Below are positions 52,239 through 61,069 of a stretch of DNA of 64,000 bases, one piece after another. Below the pieces are notes generated by a model that did no database searches, was not told where the DNA came from, and saw only the letters and a list, made by a program, of their open reading frames with translations. Numbering within the stretch: position 1 is the first letter of the stretch; each line of letters starts with the position of its first letter. The position numbers were made by a program, and so were the translations under genes. This stretch comes from Winogradskyella ludwigii (lineage in GTDB: Bacteria > Bacteroidota > Bacteroidia > Flavobacteriales > Flavobacteriaceae), in the NCBI RefSeq assembly GCF_013403985.1, contig NZ_JABFDF010000005.1:186001-250000 (forward strand). Reading direction: 5' to 3'.

Positions 52239-54476
52239 CTAAAACCAAAATCCGAGATTAAAATACCAATACCCATTACCTGTATCTGGAGAGTAGGCAT
52301 ATTTAGCTTCTAATGGTCCCAAAAACGTTTCTAAAGAATATCCTAAAGCATAACCATTGTAAGTTGGTGAAGAAAAGAATTGACCGCTATCAAAAAGTCC
52401 GTCAGCTATATTCGCATAGTTTGCCGCGAATAAGACATGGTGCTTTTTAAAAACCTCGTAATCCAATGTAAACGTCGTCTTAACAAAACTATCCCCTGTT
52501 AAAGTTAAATAGTCGTAACCATAAAAGGAATAAAAATTATTAATAAAGTTAGATCCATAACCTCCTAATCCAAATCCAAATGCATTTGTAGATTTGTCTC
52601 CAAGTTTAAAACCTCCGTTAGCTTCTGTTTTTAAACTGAGCTTATTATTAAAACTAAAAGCATAACCAAGATCTGCTTTAGCTATTGAAAAATTTCTAAA
52701 ACTGGTATTAAAACCAGTAGCGTCTACATACAGGTGAAAATCACCATTAAAATAAAAACCGCTTTTTGGAAAATGAAAATTATCATAAGTATCATAATTT
52801 AAATTCCCAAAAACACTATAATAATTAGAGTTTTCAAAAGTGATTTCAGTTTCATCATCGTCTTCAATAATAGTTTCAGACGTTATTTTAAAACGCTTAT
52901 GCTCTATCCCTAATCGTAACGAAAAATCTTTCTGAAAAATAGTTTGCAAATATACCTGGTTGGTAAAATCTGATATTTCGGCATCAATTCTATTCAAGCT
53001 TGCTAATAAAGGTGAATTTTCATCTAACGCGAGTAAAGGATTAACATTTTTATTAAACTGATTAAATCGGGATTTTAAACCTAAACTGATATAGAACCCT
53101 TTATCAATAAAATAATCAAAATTATATCTAGAATTATCCCCTAAAATAACATCTAATGAGGCAATATCATTATTAAACAACAACTTCTTCTTGGTTAAAT
53201 TAGCGAGCAGAGCACTCTTATAAAGCCCATCATAATGTATACCTAACCTAAGAAATGTAGAAGTTTCAGATTCTATAACATTACCTATAAGTTTATATTC
53301 CGATTCGTTTTCAGTAGGTTCTAAATCATATCTAAATGTATCAAAATTACTTGTAGCAATAAGACTGTTTATACCTTGTTTAAAATCTGTATAGCTTATT
53401 CTTTCTTCATCTTTTAGCTTAAGTTTTCCTAAAATAAAAGACCTTGTATACCGTTCATTACCTCCTAAACTAATGCGGTTAATGGTAAGACTATCAATAA
53501 TTTTTAGTTCTGGCCGCTCTATATAATTAGACTGTTGGTTTTTTATATCCTGAAGTTTAGATAAATTAATTCTAGCTGCAGACTCTCCATGAAAAATAAT
53601 ATCCTTGCCTTCATCAAAAGAAATTACTGAAAAGCTAGAGATGTCGGGTTTGATATAAACATCCGTCAATTTTACTTTACTTCTCATAGCATTTATTGTA
53701 CGAAAATTATTAATCTGTAGTAAAATATCTGGAGCAGATTTTAAAGCTAAACGATCTTTTAATGCATCTTGAACATCTACTCCTATAATAATATCCATTC
53801 CTTTTGCACGTAATTCTTCAACAGGAAAATTATTGGTAACACCACCATCAATTAAAATATTTCCATCAATACTTACCGGCTGAAACAATGATGGTAAGGC
53901 TCCGCTTGCTGTAACAGCTTCTGCCAATTTACCTTTTTCTATGATTAAAGATTCTCCTGTTTCTATATTAGTAGCAACACAAAAGAACGGAATAGGTAGC
54001 TTTTTAAAATCTCTAATACCATTAACAGGAAGTAATAAATGATACAGTAAATTATATACATTTTGCCCACGAGATAATGCAGAAGGCAAAGCGATTTTAA
54101 ATTTATCAAAAGGTAACGTTACCATGTATTTTTGAGCATTCTCCCGTTCATAAAAGGACTTAGATGCTCTTGGAAAGTCGTCATTTATTAAGACATTAAA
54201 ATCTTGTTCTCTAAAAATTGTTTCTAATTGTTTACCAGAATAACCTGCAGCATATAAAGATCCTATAATGGCTCCCATACTTGTACCTGCAACATAATCA
54301 ATCTTAATACCTAGACTATCGATAACTTTTAAAACACCAATATGCGCAAAACCTTTAGCTCCACCACCACTTAATACTAAACCTACTTTGGGTTCAGGCT
54401 TAGACATCTCCTTCTGCGCATTTAATTGAAAAAACGCAGTAACAAATATGAGCACTATGAGAATTATTGTTTTCAT
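52239..54476 (-). CDS. Patatin-like phospholipase fused to POTRA and Omp85-type barrel
   Basis: 745 residues: signal peptide (IILIVLIFVTAFFQLNAQ), patatin domain at about 30-225 with the oxyanion loop SGGGAKGFAHIG, nucleophile GTSMG and Asp in DGGVTNNFP, a POTRA-like segment at about 320-400 (ISLGGNERYTRSFILGKL), and a C-terminal 16-strand BamA-like barrel ending WYFNLGFWF. This is the plan of PlpD/FplA type Vd autotransporters, which place a phospholipase at the surface, though flavobacterial members may remain periplasmic or surface-bound. Lipid substrate unknown. Confidence 0.9.
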   Translation of the reverse strand: MKTIILIVLIFVTAFFQLNAQKEMSKPEPKVGLVLSGGGAKGFAHIGVLKVIDSLGIKIDYVAGTSMGAIIGSLYAAGYSGKQLETIFREQDFNVLINDDFPRASKSFYERENAQKYMVTLPFDKFKIALPSALSRGQNVYNLLYHLLLPVNGIRDFKKLPIPFFCVATNIETGESLIIEKGKLAEAVTASGALPSLFQPVSIDGNILIDGGVTNNFPVEELRAKGMDIIIGVDVQDALKDRLALKSAPDILLQINNFRTINAMRSKVKLTDVYIKPDISSFSVISFDEGKDIIFHGESAARINLSKLQDIKNQQSNYIERPELKIIDSLTINRISLGGNERYTRSFILGKLKLKDEERISYTDFKQGINSLIATSNFDTFRYDLEPTENESEYKLIGNVIESETSTFLRLGIHYDGLYKSALLANLTKKKLLFNNDIASLDVILGDNSRYNFDYFIDKGFYISLGLKSRFNQFNKNVNPLLALDENSPLLASLNRIDAEISDFTNQVYLQTIFQKDFSLRLGIEHKRFKITSETIIEDDDETEITFENSNYYSVFGNLNYDTYDNFHFPKSGFYFNGDFHLYVDATGFNTSFRNFSIAKADLGYAFSFNNKLSLKTEANGGFKLGDKSTNAFGFGLGGYGSNFINNFYSFYGYDYLTLTGDSFVKTTFTLDYEVFKKHHVLFAANYANIADGLFDSGQFFSSPTYNGYALGYSLETFLGPLEAKYAYSPDTGNGYWYFNLGFWF

Positions 54477-54517
54477 TTTAATACACCAATCAATTTCTTT
54501 TTAATCCGAAAGGTTTT

Positions 54518-56311
54518 TTATTCTTTATGATAATAATTATATACTTTACTAGCTCTAGAGACTCCAACAACCGCCTCTAATTCATCTAACTTAGCGTTAC
54601 CAATACGTTTTACCGTTTTAAATTGCTTCATTAAATCTACGATTGTTTGCTCTCCTACACCAGGAATATTTTCTAGCTCAGTTGTTAATGCTCCCTTGCT
54701 TCGTCTATTTCTATGATGCTCAATTCCAAAACGATGCGCTTCATTTCGTAGTTGCTGTATTATTTTTAAGGTTTCGCTTTTCTTGTCTAAATATAAAGGA
54801 ATTGGATCATCTGGATAGAATAATTCCTCTAAACGTTTTGCAATACCTATAATCGCGATTTCTTGCCTCAAGCCTAAAACATCTAAGCTTTTTAATGCTG
54901 ACGATAATTGGCCTTTACCACCATCTATAATAATCAGTTGTGGCAATGGCTGCTCTTCCTCTACTAAACGTTTGTAACGTCTGTACACCACCTCTTCCAT
55001 AGATGCAAAATCATCTGGACCAACAACTGTCTTAATATTAAAGTTACGATAATCTTTTTTACTCGGTTTTCCGTTTTTAAAAACCACACATGCTGCCACC
55101 GGATTTGTTCCTTGAATGTTAGAATTATCAAAGCATTCAATATGTCTTGGTTCTTCAGACAAACGTAAATCAGCTTTCATTTGTGCCATAATCCTATTTG
55201 CATGCCTGTCTGGATCTACAAGCTTCACTTGTTTAAATTTATCCATTCTAAAATACTTAGCATTACGTATAGACAAATCTAAAATACTCTTTTTATCACC
55301 AAGTTTTGGAATGGTAATCTTTAAATCACCTCCTAAATTCACTTCAAATGGCACATAAATTTCTCTTGAATTTGAATTAAAGCGTTGTCTAATTTCAGTA
55401 ATTGCTAATTCTAATAGATCTAAATCTGTTTCCTGTAACTTTTTCTTTAATTCCAGCGTATGCGATCTAATGATTGACCCATGGCTTAGTTGTAAAAAGT
55501 TAACATAAGCGTAAGATTCATCACTAACAATTGAAAACACATCTACATTATTAATCTTAGGATTTACAATCGTAGATTTGGCTTGGTAGTTTTCTAAAAC
55601 TTCGAGTTTTTCTTTTATTTTCTGAGCATCTTCAAATTGCATCTGTTCTGCAAATTGCCTCATTTGAATTCTAAATTGTTGTAAGGAATCTTTAAAATTT
55701 CCTTTCAAAATCTCTCTAATCGCTACAATGTTGGCTTGGTATTCCTCTTCGGTTTCATAACCTTCGCAAGCACCTAAACAATTTCCTAAATGATACTCTA
55801 AACAGACTTTATATTTCCCCGAGCTAATTTTTGATTCAGACAAATCGTAGTTACACGTTCGTAATTGGTATAACCCTTTTATTAAACCTAAAAGCGTTTT
55901 TACGGTTTTCATACTCGTATAAGGTCCAAAATATTCTGAGCCATCTTTAATAACACGTCGTGTCGGGAATACTCTTGAAAACCGTTCTTTTTTTATACAA
56001 ATCCAAGGATAAGATTTATCGTCTTTTAATAAAACGTTATACTTTGGTTTGTATTTTTTAATGAGATTGTTCTCTAACAGCAACGCATCATTTTCGGTTT
56101 CTACAACAATGTGTTTAACAGAAACTATATTTTTAACTAAAACACGTGTTTTGCCATAATCGTGATGCTTATTAAAGTAACTACTAACTCTCTTTTTTAT
56201 ATCTTTAGCTTTACCAACGTAAATTAACTGATCATCAATATCAAAATATTGATACACACCAGGCTGGTGTGGTAACGTTTTTATCTGTATTTCTAGAGTC
56301 GTTTTTGGCAT
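54518..56311 (-). CDS. uvrC: Excinuclease ABC subunit C
   Basis: 597 residues. The GIY-YIG nuclease is at the N-terminus (GVYQYFDIDDQLIYVGKAKDIKKRV), a UVR helix pair is at about 200-235 (MQFEDAQKIKEKLEVL), the RNase H-like 5' nuclease is in the middle (HIECFDNSNIQGTNPVAACV, LIIDGGKGQLSSA) and a helix-hairpin-helix closes it (LENIPGVGEQTIVDLMKQF). It makes both cuts around DNA lesions in the UvrABC pathway. Confidence 0.96.
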   Translation of the reverse strand: MPKTTLEIQIKTLPHQPGVYQYFDIDDQLIYVGKAKDIKKRVSSYFNKHHDYGKTRVLVKNIVSVKHIVVETENDALLLENNLIKKYKPKYNVLLKDDKSYPWICIKKERFSRVFPTRRVIKDGSEYFGPYTSMKTVKTLLGLIKGLYQLRTCNYDLSESKISSGKYKVCLEYHLGNCLGACEGYETEEEYQANIVAIREILKGNFKDSLQQFRIQMRQFAEQMQFEDAQKIKEKLEVLENYQAKSTIVNPKINNVDVFSIVSDESYAYVNFLQLSHGSIIRSHTLELKKKLQETDLDLLELAITEIRQRFNSNSREIYVPFEVNLGGDLKITIPKLGDKKSILDLSIRNAKYFRMDKFKQVKLVDPDRHANRIMAQMKADLRLSEEPRHIECFDNSNIQGTNPVAACVVFKNGKPSKKDYRNFNIKTVVGPDDFASMEEVVYRRYKRLVEEEQPLPQLIIIDGGKGQLSSALKSLDVLGLRQEIAIIGIAKRLEELFYPDDPIPLYLDKKSETLKIIQQLRNEAHRFGIEHHRNRRSKGALTTELENIPGVGEQTIVDLMKQFKTVKRIGNAKLDELEAVVGVSRASKVYNYYHKE

Positions 56312-56419
56312 TTTATCAAAGGTAATACTTCAATTTTTGATAATCTTTAATTTACTTTAAAAACAATACGACTAAAGCAACATAATGATTACATTGCATC
56401 ACTATTTTAATAAAAAAGA

Positions 56420-56854
56420 ATGCCTAAAAAATTTATTGGAAGAATAGACAAAGCAGATTTTCCTGCCCTAGATTTAATTGATATTGATATAAAAATTGAT
56501 ACAGGAGCCTATACCTCATCCATTCATTGTCATAAATATTATGAAGAAGATGGTGTCCTAAAATGTTTATTCTACGACAAAGGACATCCTAATTATAATG
56601 GAAAAAAGATCCTTTTTAAAAACTACACCACTACAAAGGTAAAAAGTAGCAATGGTATTGTTCAACGACGCTATAAGGTTAAGACGACTATATTTTTATT
56701 CAACAAAAAATATAGCATTCATCTTACTCTAAATGATAGAGACGATATGAAGTATCCTATTCTAATTGGTCGTAAGTTTTTGCTGAAAAAATTTGTTGTC
56801 GATGTGACCTTAAAAAATGTATCTTTTCAAGAAAAAAACCTATTAAACACATAA
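56420..56854 (+). CDS. RimB-like retropepsin-type protease (ATP-dependent zinc protease family)
   Basis: 144 residues. A DTGAYTSS motif (about residues 31-38) is the aspartic-protease signature of the family once called ATP-dependent zinc proteases, now considered retropepsin-like (RimB group). Other family landmarks are HCHKY, VKSSNGIVQRRY and YPILIGRKFL. It lies 36 bp before a rimK-type gene. In Pseudomonas RimB works with RimK on poly-glutamate tails; the same pairing is inferred here. Confidence 0.85.
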   Translation: MPKKFIGRIDKADFPALDLIDIDIKIDTGAYTSSIHCHKYYEEDGVLKCLFYDKGHPNYNGKKILFKNYTTTKVKSSNGIVQRRYKVKTTIFLFNKKYSIHLTLNDRDDMKYPILIGRKFLLKKFVVDVTLKNVSFQEKNLLNT

Positions 56855-56890
56855 CTGTAATTTTACCTATTCTATATTAAAACCCAAGAC

Positions 56891-57763
56891 ATGAACATTA
56901 TTATATTATCAAGAAATCCTAATTTATATTCTACAAGGCGTCTTGTTGAGGCCGCAACAAAACGCAAGCATACTGTAGAGGTTATAGATCCTTTAAAGTG
57001 TGAAATTATTATTGAAAAGAAAAACCCTGCGATTATATACAAAGGAAAACACTTAGAAAATATAGATGCCATCATTCCACGTATTGGAGCTTCTGTAACA
57101 TTTTATGGAACGGCTGTGGTAAGACAATTTGAGATGATGAAAGTTTTCTCTACAGTAGAATCTCAAGCTTTGGTTAGATCTCGTGATAAATTACGAAGCT
57201 TACAGGTGTTATCTCGTGCAGGTTTAGGAATGCCTAAAACTGTATTTTCAAATTACACTAAAGATGTATCTGAAGTTATTGAGTATGTTGGCGGAGCTCC
57301 ATTGGTTATTAAATTATTAGAAGGTACACAAGGTCTTGGTGTTGTTTTAGCTGAAACCAAAAATGCAGCAGAATCTGTTTTAGAAGCTTTTAACGGCTTG
57401 CAAGCGAGAGTGATTGTACAAGAATTTATTAAAGAATCTAAAGGTGCAGATATAAGAGTTTTTGTAGTCGATGGTATCGTTGTTGGCGCAATGAAAAGAC
57501 AAGGTAAAGAAGGTGAATTTAGATCTAACTTGCACAGAGGTGGAAGTGCAAATATTGTAGAACTTTCTGATGAAGAAGAAAATGCAGCACTAAAAGCAGC
57601 AAAATCTTTAGGACTTGGCATTTGTGGTGTAGACTTGTTGCAATCTGCCAGAGGACCTTTAATATTAGAAGTAAATTCTTCTCCCGGTCTTGAAGGTATA
57701 GAAACAGCGACTCAAAAAGATATTGCTAAAACCATTATACGTTATATAGAACGTAATATTTAA
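56891..57763 (+). CDS. rimK: RimK-type glutamate ligase (ATP-grasp)
   Basis: 290 residues, family length. [19 protein letters not shown], the ATP-grasp loop [35 protein letters not shown], and [12 protein letters not shown] at the metal site match RimK, which adds glutamates to the C-terminus of ribosomal protein S6. Flanked by a RimB-like protease gene and an AstE/AspA-like gene in the same direction. Confidence 0.93.
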   Translation: MNIIILSRNPNLYSTRRLVEAATKRKHTVEVIDPLKCEIIIEKKNPAIIYKGKHLENIDAIIPRIGASVTFYGTAVVRQFEMMKVFSTVESQALVRSRDKLRSLQVLSRAGLGMPKTVFSNYTKDVSEVIEYVGGAPLVIKLLEGTQGLGVVLAETKNAAESVLEAFNGLQARVIVQEFIKESKGADIRVFVVDGIVVGAMKRQGKEGEFRSNLHRGGSANIVELSDEEENAALKAAKSLGLGICGVDLLQSARGPLILEVNSSPGLEGIETATQKDIAKTIIRYIERNI

Positions 57764-57769
57764 ACGTCT

Positions 57770-58744
57770 ATGAGTACAAAACAAACCAATGTCTTAAATA
57801 TTTTAGGCACAGCTGTTGCACCTGGAAAAAGTGCTATTGTTAATTTTGAAGTTGCCAAATTACATACGCGTAATACTCTAGAAGTTCCAATCATTATTGA
57901 GCGCTCTAAAAAACCTGGACCTACAGTTTTAATGACTGCAGGTATTCATGGTGATGAAATTAACGGTGTAGAAATTATAAGACAAATTATCGCAAAAGGT
58001 ATTAACATTCCTAAGACAGGCACCATTATTTGTGTTCCTGTCATTAACGTTTTCGGTTTTTTGAACATGGACCGTCTTTTTCCTGATGGACGAGATTTAA
58101 ATCGTTCTTTTCCTGGAAGCGCCAATGGTTCTTTAGCCAGTAGAGTCGCACATTTTGTGATGACAGAGTTAGTACCTCATGTCGATTTTGCGATGGATTT
58201 TCATACAGGTGGAGCAGACCGTTTTAATGCCGCACAAATTAGAATTGTAGAACAAAACCCAAGACTTACCGAATTGGCTCATATTTTTGGTGCTCCCTTT
58301 ATTTATTATTCTCAAAACTTAAACAAATCGTATAGAAATGCTTGTGATAAAGCTGGTATACCTATGTTATTGTTTGAAGGCGGAAAATCTTTTAATATCC
58401 ATAACAATATAACCAACACAGGCGTCAATGGTGCCAAACGTGTGCTGCATCATTTTGGCATGCTTAGAAGTAAGTTTAAAGTATCAAGACCTAAAGCAGA
58501 TGCTGTGGTAATTAAAGAAAGTAAATGGCTGAGAGCGAAATACTCTGGAATGTTTAAAGCCACTGTAGACATTAATGCTCCTGTAAAAAAAGGTGATGTA
58601 TTAGGAAATATTACAGATCCTTATGGTAGTTTTAATTACTTTGTAAAATCGCCTTATTCAGGTTATGTTTTTAATGTGAATGAATCTCCTATTATTTATC
58701 AAGGTGATGCTATTTTCCATATTTCTACCGAAATTGAAGCCTAA
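57770..58744 (+). CDS. Succinylglutamate desuccinylase/aspartoacylase family protein
   Basis: 324 residues of the M14-like AstE/AspA zinc hydrolase family: GIHGDEINGVEII (zinc HxxE), PDGRDLNRSFPG, and MDFHTGGADRFN with the third zinc histidine. A C-terminal beta domain (about 230-320) is lipoyl/barrel-sandwich-like. These enzymes cut N-acyl or isopeptide-like bonds to acidic amino acids. Next to rimK (6-bp gap) it may remove or edit glutamate chains; this role is a guess. Its stop overlaps the next ATG. Confidence 0.85.
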   Translation: MSTKQTNVLNILGTAVAPGKSAIVNFEVAKLHTRNTLEVPIIIERSKKPGPTVLMTAGIHGDEINGVEIIRQIIAKGINIPKTGTIICVPVINVFGFLNMDRLFPDGRDLNRSFPGSANGSLASRVAHFVMTELVPHVDFAMDFHTGGADRFNAAQIRIVEQNPRLTELAHIFGAPFIYYSQNLNKSYRNACDKAGIPMLLFEGGKSFNIHNNITNTGVNGAKRVLHHFGMLRSKFKVSRPKADAVVIKESKWLRAKYSGMFKATVDINAPVKKGDVLGNITDPYGSFNYFVKSPYSGYVFNVNESPIIYQGDAIFHISTEIEA

Positions 58745-59307
58745 TGAAAAAGTCTTTATTAAGAAAAAAATATAAAGAATTACGTCAGCAACTATCCCTT
58801 ACTGAAGTTGACGATTTTAGTTTAGACATTGCTAACAAACTCTTAACCTTAAATATTTGGGATAAAACCTTCTATCATATTTTTCTTTCTATTGAAGAAC
58901 AAAAAGAAATAGACACCGATTATATCCTAAATATTTTAGCCGGAAAAGATAAAAATATTATCATTTCTAAAAGTAATTTTGAAGATTACAGCATGACGCA
59001 TTATTTGCTCACTGATAATACAAAAATCAAGAAAAATGCCTACAATATTCCTGAACCAGTAGATGGTATAGAAATCCCGTCATCACAATTAGAAGTGGTT
59101 TTTATTCCGCTTTTAGCTTTTAATGAAACAGGCCATAGAATTGGTTACGGAAAAGGATTCTACGATCGTTTTTTAGCGAATTGCAAACCTAAAACATTAA
59201 AAATTGGTTTGTCTTTTTTTGAAGTTGAGGATGAAACTATTGAAGCTTCAGAAGATGACGTTAGATTGGATTATTGTGTAACTCCGAATCGTGTGTATCA
59301 TTTTTAG
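58744..59307 (+). CDS. 5-formyltetrahydrofolate cyclo-ligase
   Basis: 187 residues. LLRKKYKELRQQLS at the start and the ATP/substrate motif GHRIGYGKGFYDRFL near the C-terminus are diagnostic of the family, which makes 5,10-methenyl-THF from 5-formyl-THF. TAATG overlap with the preceding gene implies coupling. Its last 47 bp overlap the 3' end of lspA on the other strand. Confidence 0.92.
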   Translation: MKKSLLRKKYKELRQQLSLTEVDDFSLDIANKLLTLNIWDKTFYHIFLSIEEQKEIDTDYILNILAGKDKNIIISKSNFEDYSMTHYLLTDNTKIKKNAYNIPEPVDGIEIPSSQLEVVFIPLLAFNETGHRIGYGKGFYDRFLANCKPKTLKIGLSFFEVEDETIEASEDDVRLDYCVTPNRVYHF

Positions 59308-59926
59308 ATGACTCTTCAAAAGCTTTCTTATTAAACACAATTAAAATCCCAATGCCTGTGCTAATTGCCATATCAGCTATATTAAAAACAGGATCAAAAA
59401 ACGAAAAGTATTTCCCTCCAATTAAAGGTAAATTATCAGGCATTACTCCGCTCCAAATCGGAAAATGCAACATATCTACTACATTACCATGAAACACATC
59501 AGCGTAACCTCCGTCTTCTGGTAAAAATGTAGCCACTTGCATAACGCTATCATTAAACAAAATACCATAAAAAACAGAATCTAATATATTACCTAAAGCA
59601 CCAGCAAAAATAATAGAAACAGCAAATATTAAGGTCTTAGACTTTTGTTTTTTAGTAACATCTATTAGCCAAAATGCAATACCTGTAACCGCTACAATTC
59701 TAAATAAGGTTAATATAAGTTTAGCAGATCGGTCAGAAATTAACGTGGTAAAATCACTCAGTTTAGTTCCCCAAGCCATACCATCATTTTCTATAAATGC
59801 AATTTTAAACCACGAAAACACCGTTACATCTTCTCCCAATTGAAAATGAGTTTTTATATAAATTTTACTGATTTGATCTATCAGTAAAATTACCATGATA
59901 ACTATAGACGCTTTTTTTAAAGACAT
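59261..59926 (-). CDS. lspA: Lipoprotein signal peptidase (signal peptidase II)
   Basis: About 221 residues, longer than the E. coli enzyme (164), as usual in Bacteroidota. Four membrane segments and the aspartyl-protease motifs GNVVDMLHF (first Asp) and FNIADMAISTG (second Asp) are present, plus FIENDGMAWG in place of NxGaaFg. It matures the many lipoproteins predicted in this window. ATG at 59926 preferred over an upstream TTG at 59950. The lspA-traR/dksA-ileS neighbourhood is typical of the phylum. Confidence 0.93.
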   Translation of the reverse strand: MSLKKASIVIMVILLIDQISKIYIKTHFQLGEDVTVFSWFKIAFIENDGMAWGTKLSDFTTLISDRSAKLILTLFRIVAVTGIAFWLIDVTKKQKSKTLIFAVSIIFAGALGNILDSVFYGILFNDSVMQVATFLPEDGGYADVFHGNVVDMLHFPIWSGVMPDNLPLIGGKYFSFFDPVFNIADMAISTGIGILIVFNKKAFEESSKNDTHDSELHNNPI

Positions 59927-59960
59927 ATTTTTATTGAGTAATAGTCGCAAAAATAACCGA

Positions 59961-60617
59961 TTATATCTGTTTTTCTACGGTTATATCTCCATTTATAGAT
60001 TTCAATTCCCAAGCAGCATCTAAATCGTAAAATTTATCTAAATCAACTTTCCCATGATTAGATTGCGCATTAACCGTTGCACTTTTGGTTATTACACTAA
60101 TATCTCCATCAAAAGTATTGATCGTTGCAGTTTCAACGTTACCATTAATACGACATTTACCTTGTTGTAATTCAATAAAGAGGGACTTAAATTTCCCATT
60201 TAAGTCTACTGAAGCAATATCACTTAAAACAGTCACTGTCAATTGTTCTGGAATTTCAAGATATAACGTTGCTGCAATTACTTTATGTGCATTGCGTTTA
60301 TCATCAGGGATTTCCATAAATGATAAGTGTTCTAAACTTAAATTAAGGGTATGGTTTTCTTTGATTGATACCATCTGAAAATCATTTTGATATTCTCCAT
60401 CTAAGGTTGAAGTCATCTTAATTTGATTCGTTTTTGAAGTTAAAACTGAAATTTTAAAAATATCATTTCCATGTATTGAAATGGACGTAATACCATCTGC
60501 TTGTATATGCTTTTCTAAAATATTCTGAGCTTTGATAATTAATGAGCTCAAAATAAAAAACACCAAAAAAGCCATGAAATTTATATTCCATGGCTTTATG
60601 ATTTTGTTTTTTCTCAA
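59961..60617 (-). CDS. Exported DUF4097-like (GIN-domain) adhesin-type protein
   Basis: 218 residues. A basic N-terminus and hydrophobic segment (FMAFLVFFILSSLIIKAQ) form a signal peptide. The rest is a repetitive right-handed beta fold with short repeats (FKSLFIELQQGKCRINGNVETATINTFDGDISVITKSATVNAQ in outline), as in DUF4097/GIN proteins. The start is ambiguous: TTG at 60617 gives a basic signal-peptide head, ATG at 60575 gives none but is a better codon. A terminator-like hairpin (60568-60597) covers the ATG. It sits between dksA-like and lspA; function unknown. Confidence 0.7.
   Translation of the reverse strand: MRKNKIIKPWNINFMAFLVFFILSSLIIKAQNILEKHIQADGITSISIHGNDIFKISVLTSKTNQIKMTSTLDGEYQNDFQMVSIKENHTLNLSLEHLSFMEIPDDKRNAHKVIAATLYLEIPEQLTVTVLSDIASVDLNGKFKSLFIELQQGKCRINGNVETATINTFDGDISVITKSATVNAQSNHGKVDLDKFYDLDAAWELKSINGDITVEKQI
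60568..60597 (-). terminator. Terminator-like hairpin overlapping the start of the 59961-60617 gene
   Basis: On the minus strand AAAGCCATG, a 12-nt loop and CATGGCTTT are followed by TTTT. It has the stem plus U-run form of an intrinsic terminator for ileS-traR, yet lies in or at the start of the next coding region; the candidate ATG at 60575 is in its 3' arm. Confidence 0.7.
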
Positions 60618-60621
60618 AATA

Positions 60622-60681
60622 GAATCTCAATTTATGAGATTCCTGCTCTACTGAAACAAGTTCAGCACAAGTCGCAGGAAT
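60622..60681. repeat. Nested palindromic repeat, copy 3
   Basis: ATTCCTGC (60639-60646) and GCAGGAAT (60674-60681) are the same arms as in the methionine operon but 27 bp apart. Between them CTGAA-ACAAG-TTCAG (60651-60665) is a second hairpin, and GAATCTCA/TGAGATTC (60622-60642) a third, overlapping the outer arm. A composite element in the gap after the traR/dksA-like gene. Confidence 0.75.
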
Positions 60682-60684
60682 TGG

Positions 60685-61065
60685 TTACTGCATATTCTTA
60701 GCTTCGATACTTAATGTAGCATGAGGCACTAACTTTAAACGCTCTTTGTTTATTAGTTTTCCTGTAACACGACAAACACCATACGTTTTATTCTCGATAC
60801 GAATAATGGCATTTTTTAAATCACGAATAAATTTCTCTTGACGAATTGCTAATGCAGAGTTAGCTTCCTTACTCATGGTTGCACTTCCTTCTTCGAAAGC
60901 TTTAAAAGTGGGAGACGTATCATCTGTACCATTATCAAAATCATTCATATAAGCACTTTTAATCAATTGTAAATCGTGCTCTGCTTTTTTGATTTTTTCT
61001 TGAACTAAAGTTCTGAATTCTTCTAAATCTTTATCAGAATATCTGTTGGTTGTAACTTGTGCCAT
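60685..61065 (-). CDS. TraR/DksA family protein with degenerate zinc finger
   Basis: 126 residues. A long N-terminal coiled coil (EEFRTLVQEKIKKAEHDLQLIKSAYMNDFDNG in parts), then a C-terminal finger region YGVCRVTGKLINKERLKLVPHAT in which only one of the four expected zinc cysteines remains. DksA-like proteins enter the RNA polymerase secondary channel and modulate transcription with ppGpp. This cysteine-poor form next to ileS is usual in Bacteroidota. Four bp after the ileS stop, so co-transcribed. Confidence 0.9.
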   Translation of the reverse strand: MAQVTTNRYSDKDLEEFRTLVQEKIKKAEHDLQLIKSAYMNDFDNGTDDTSPTFKAFEEGSATMSKEANSALAIRQEKFIRDLKNAIIRIENKTYGVCRVTGKLINKERLKLVPHATLSIEAKNMQ

Positions 61066-61069
61066 CTTT

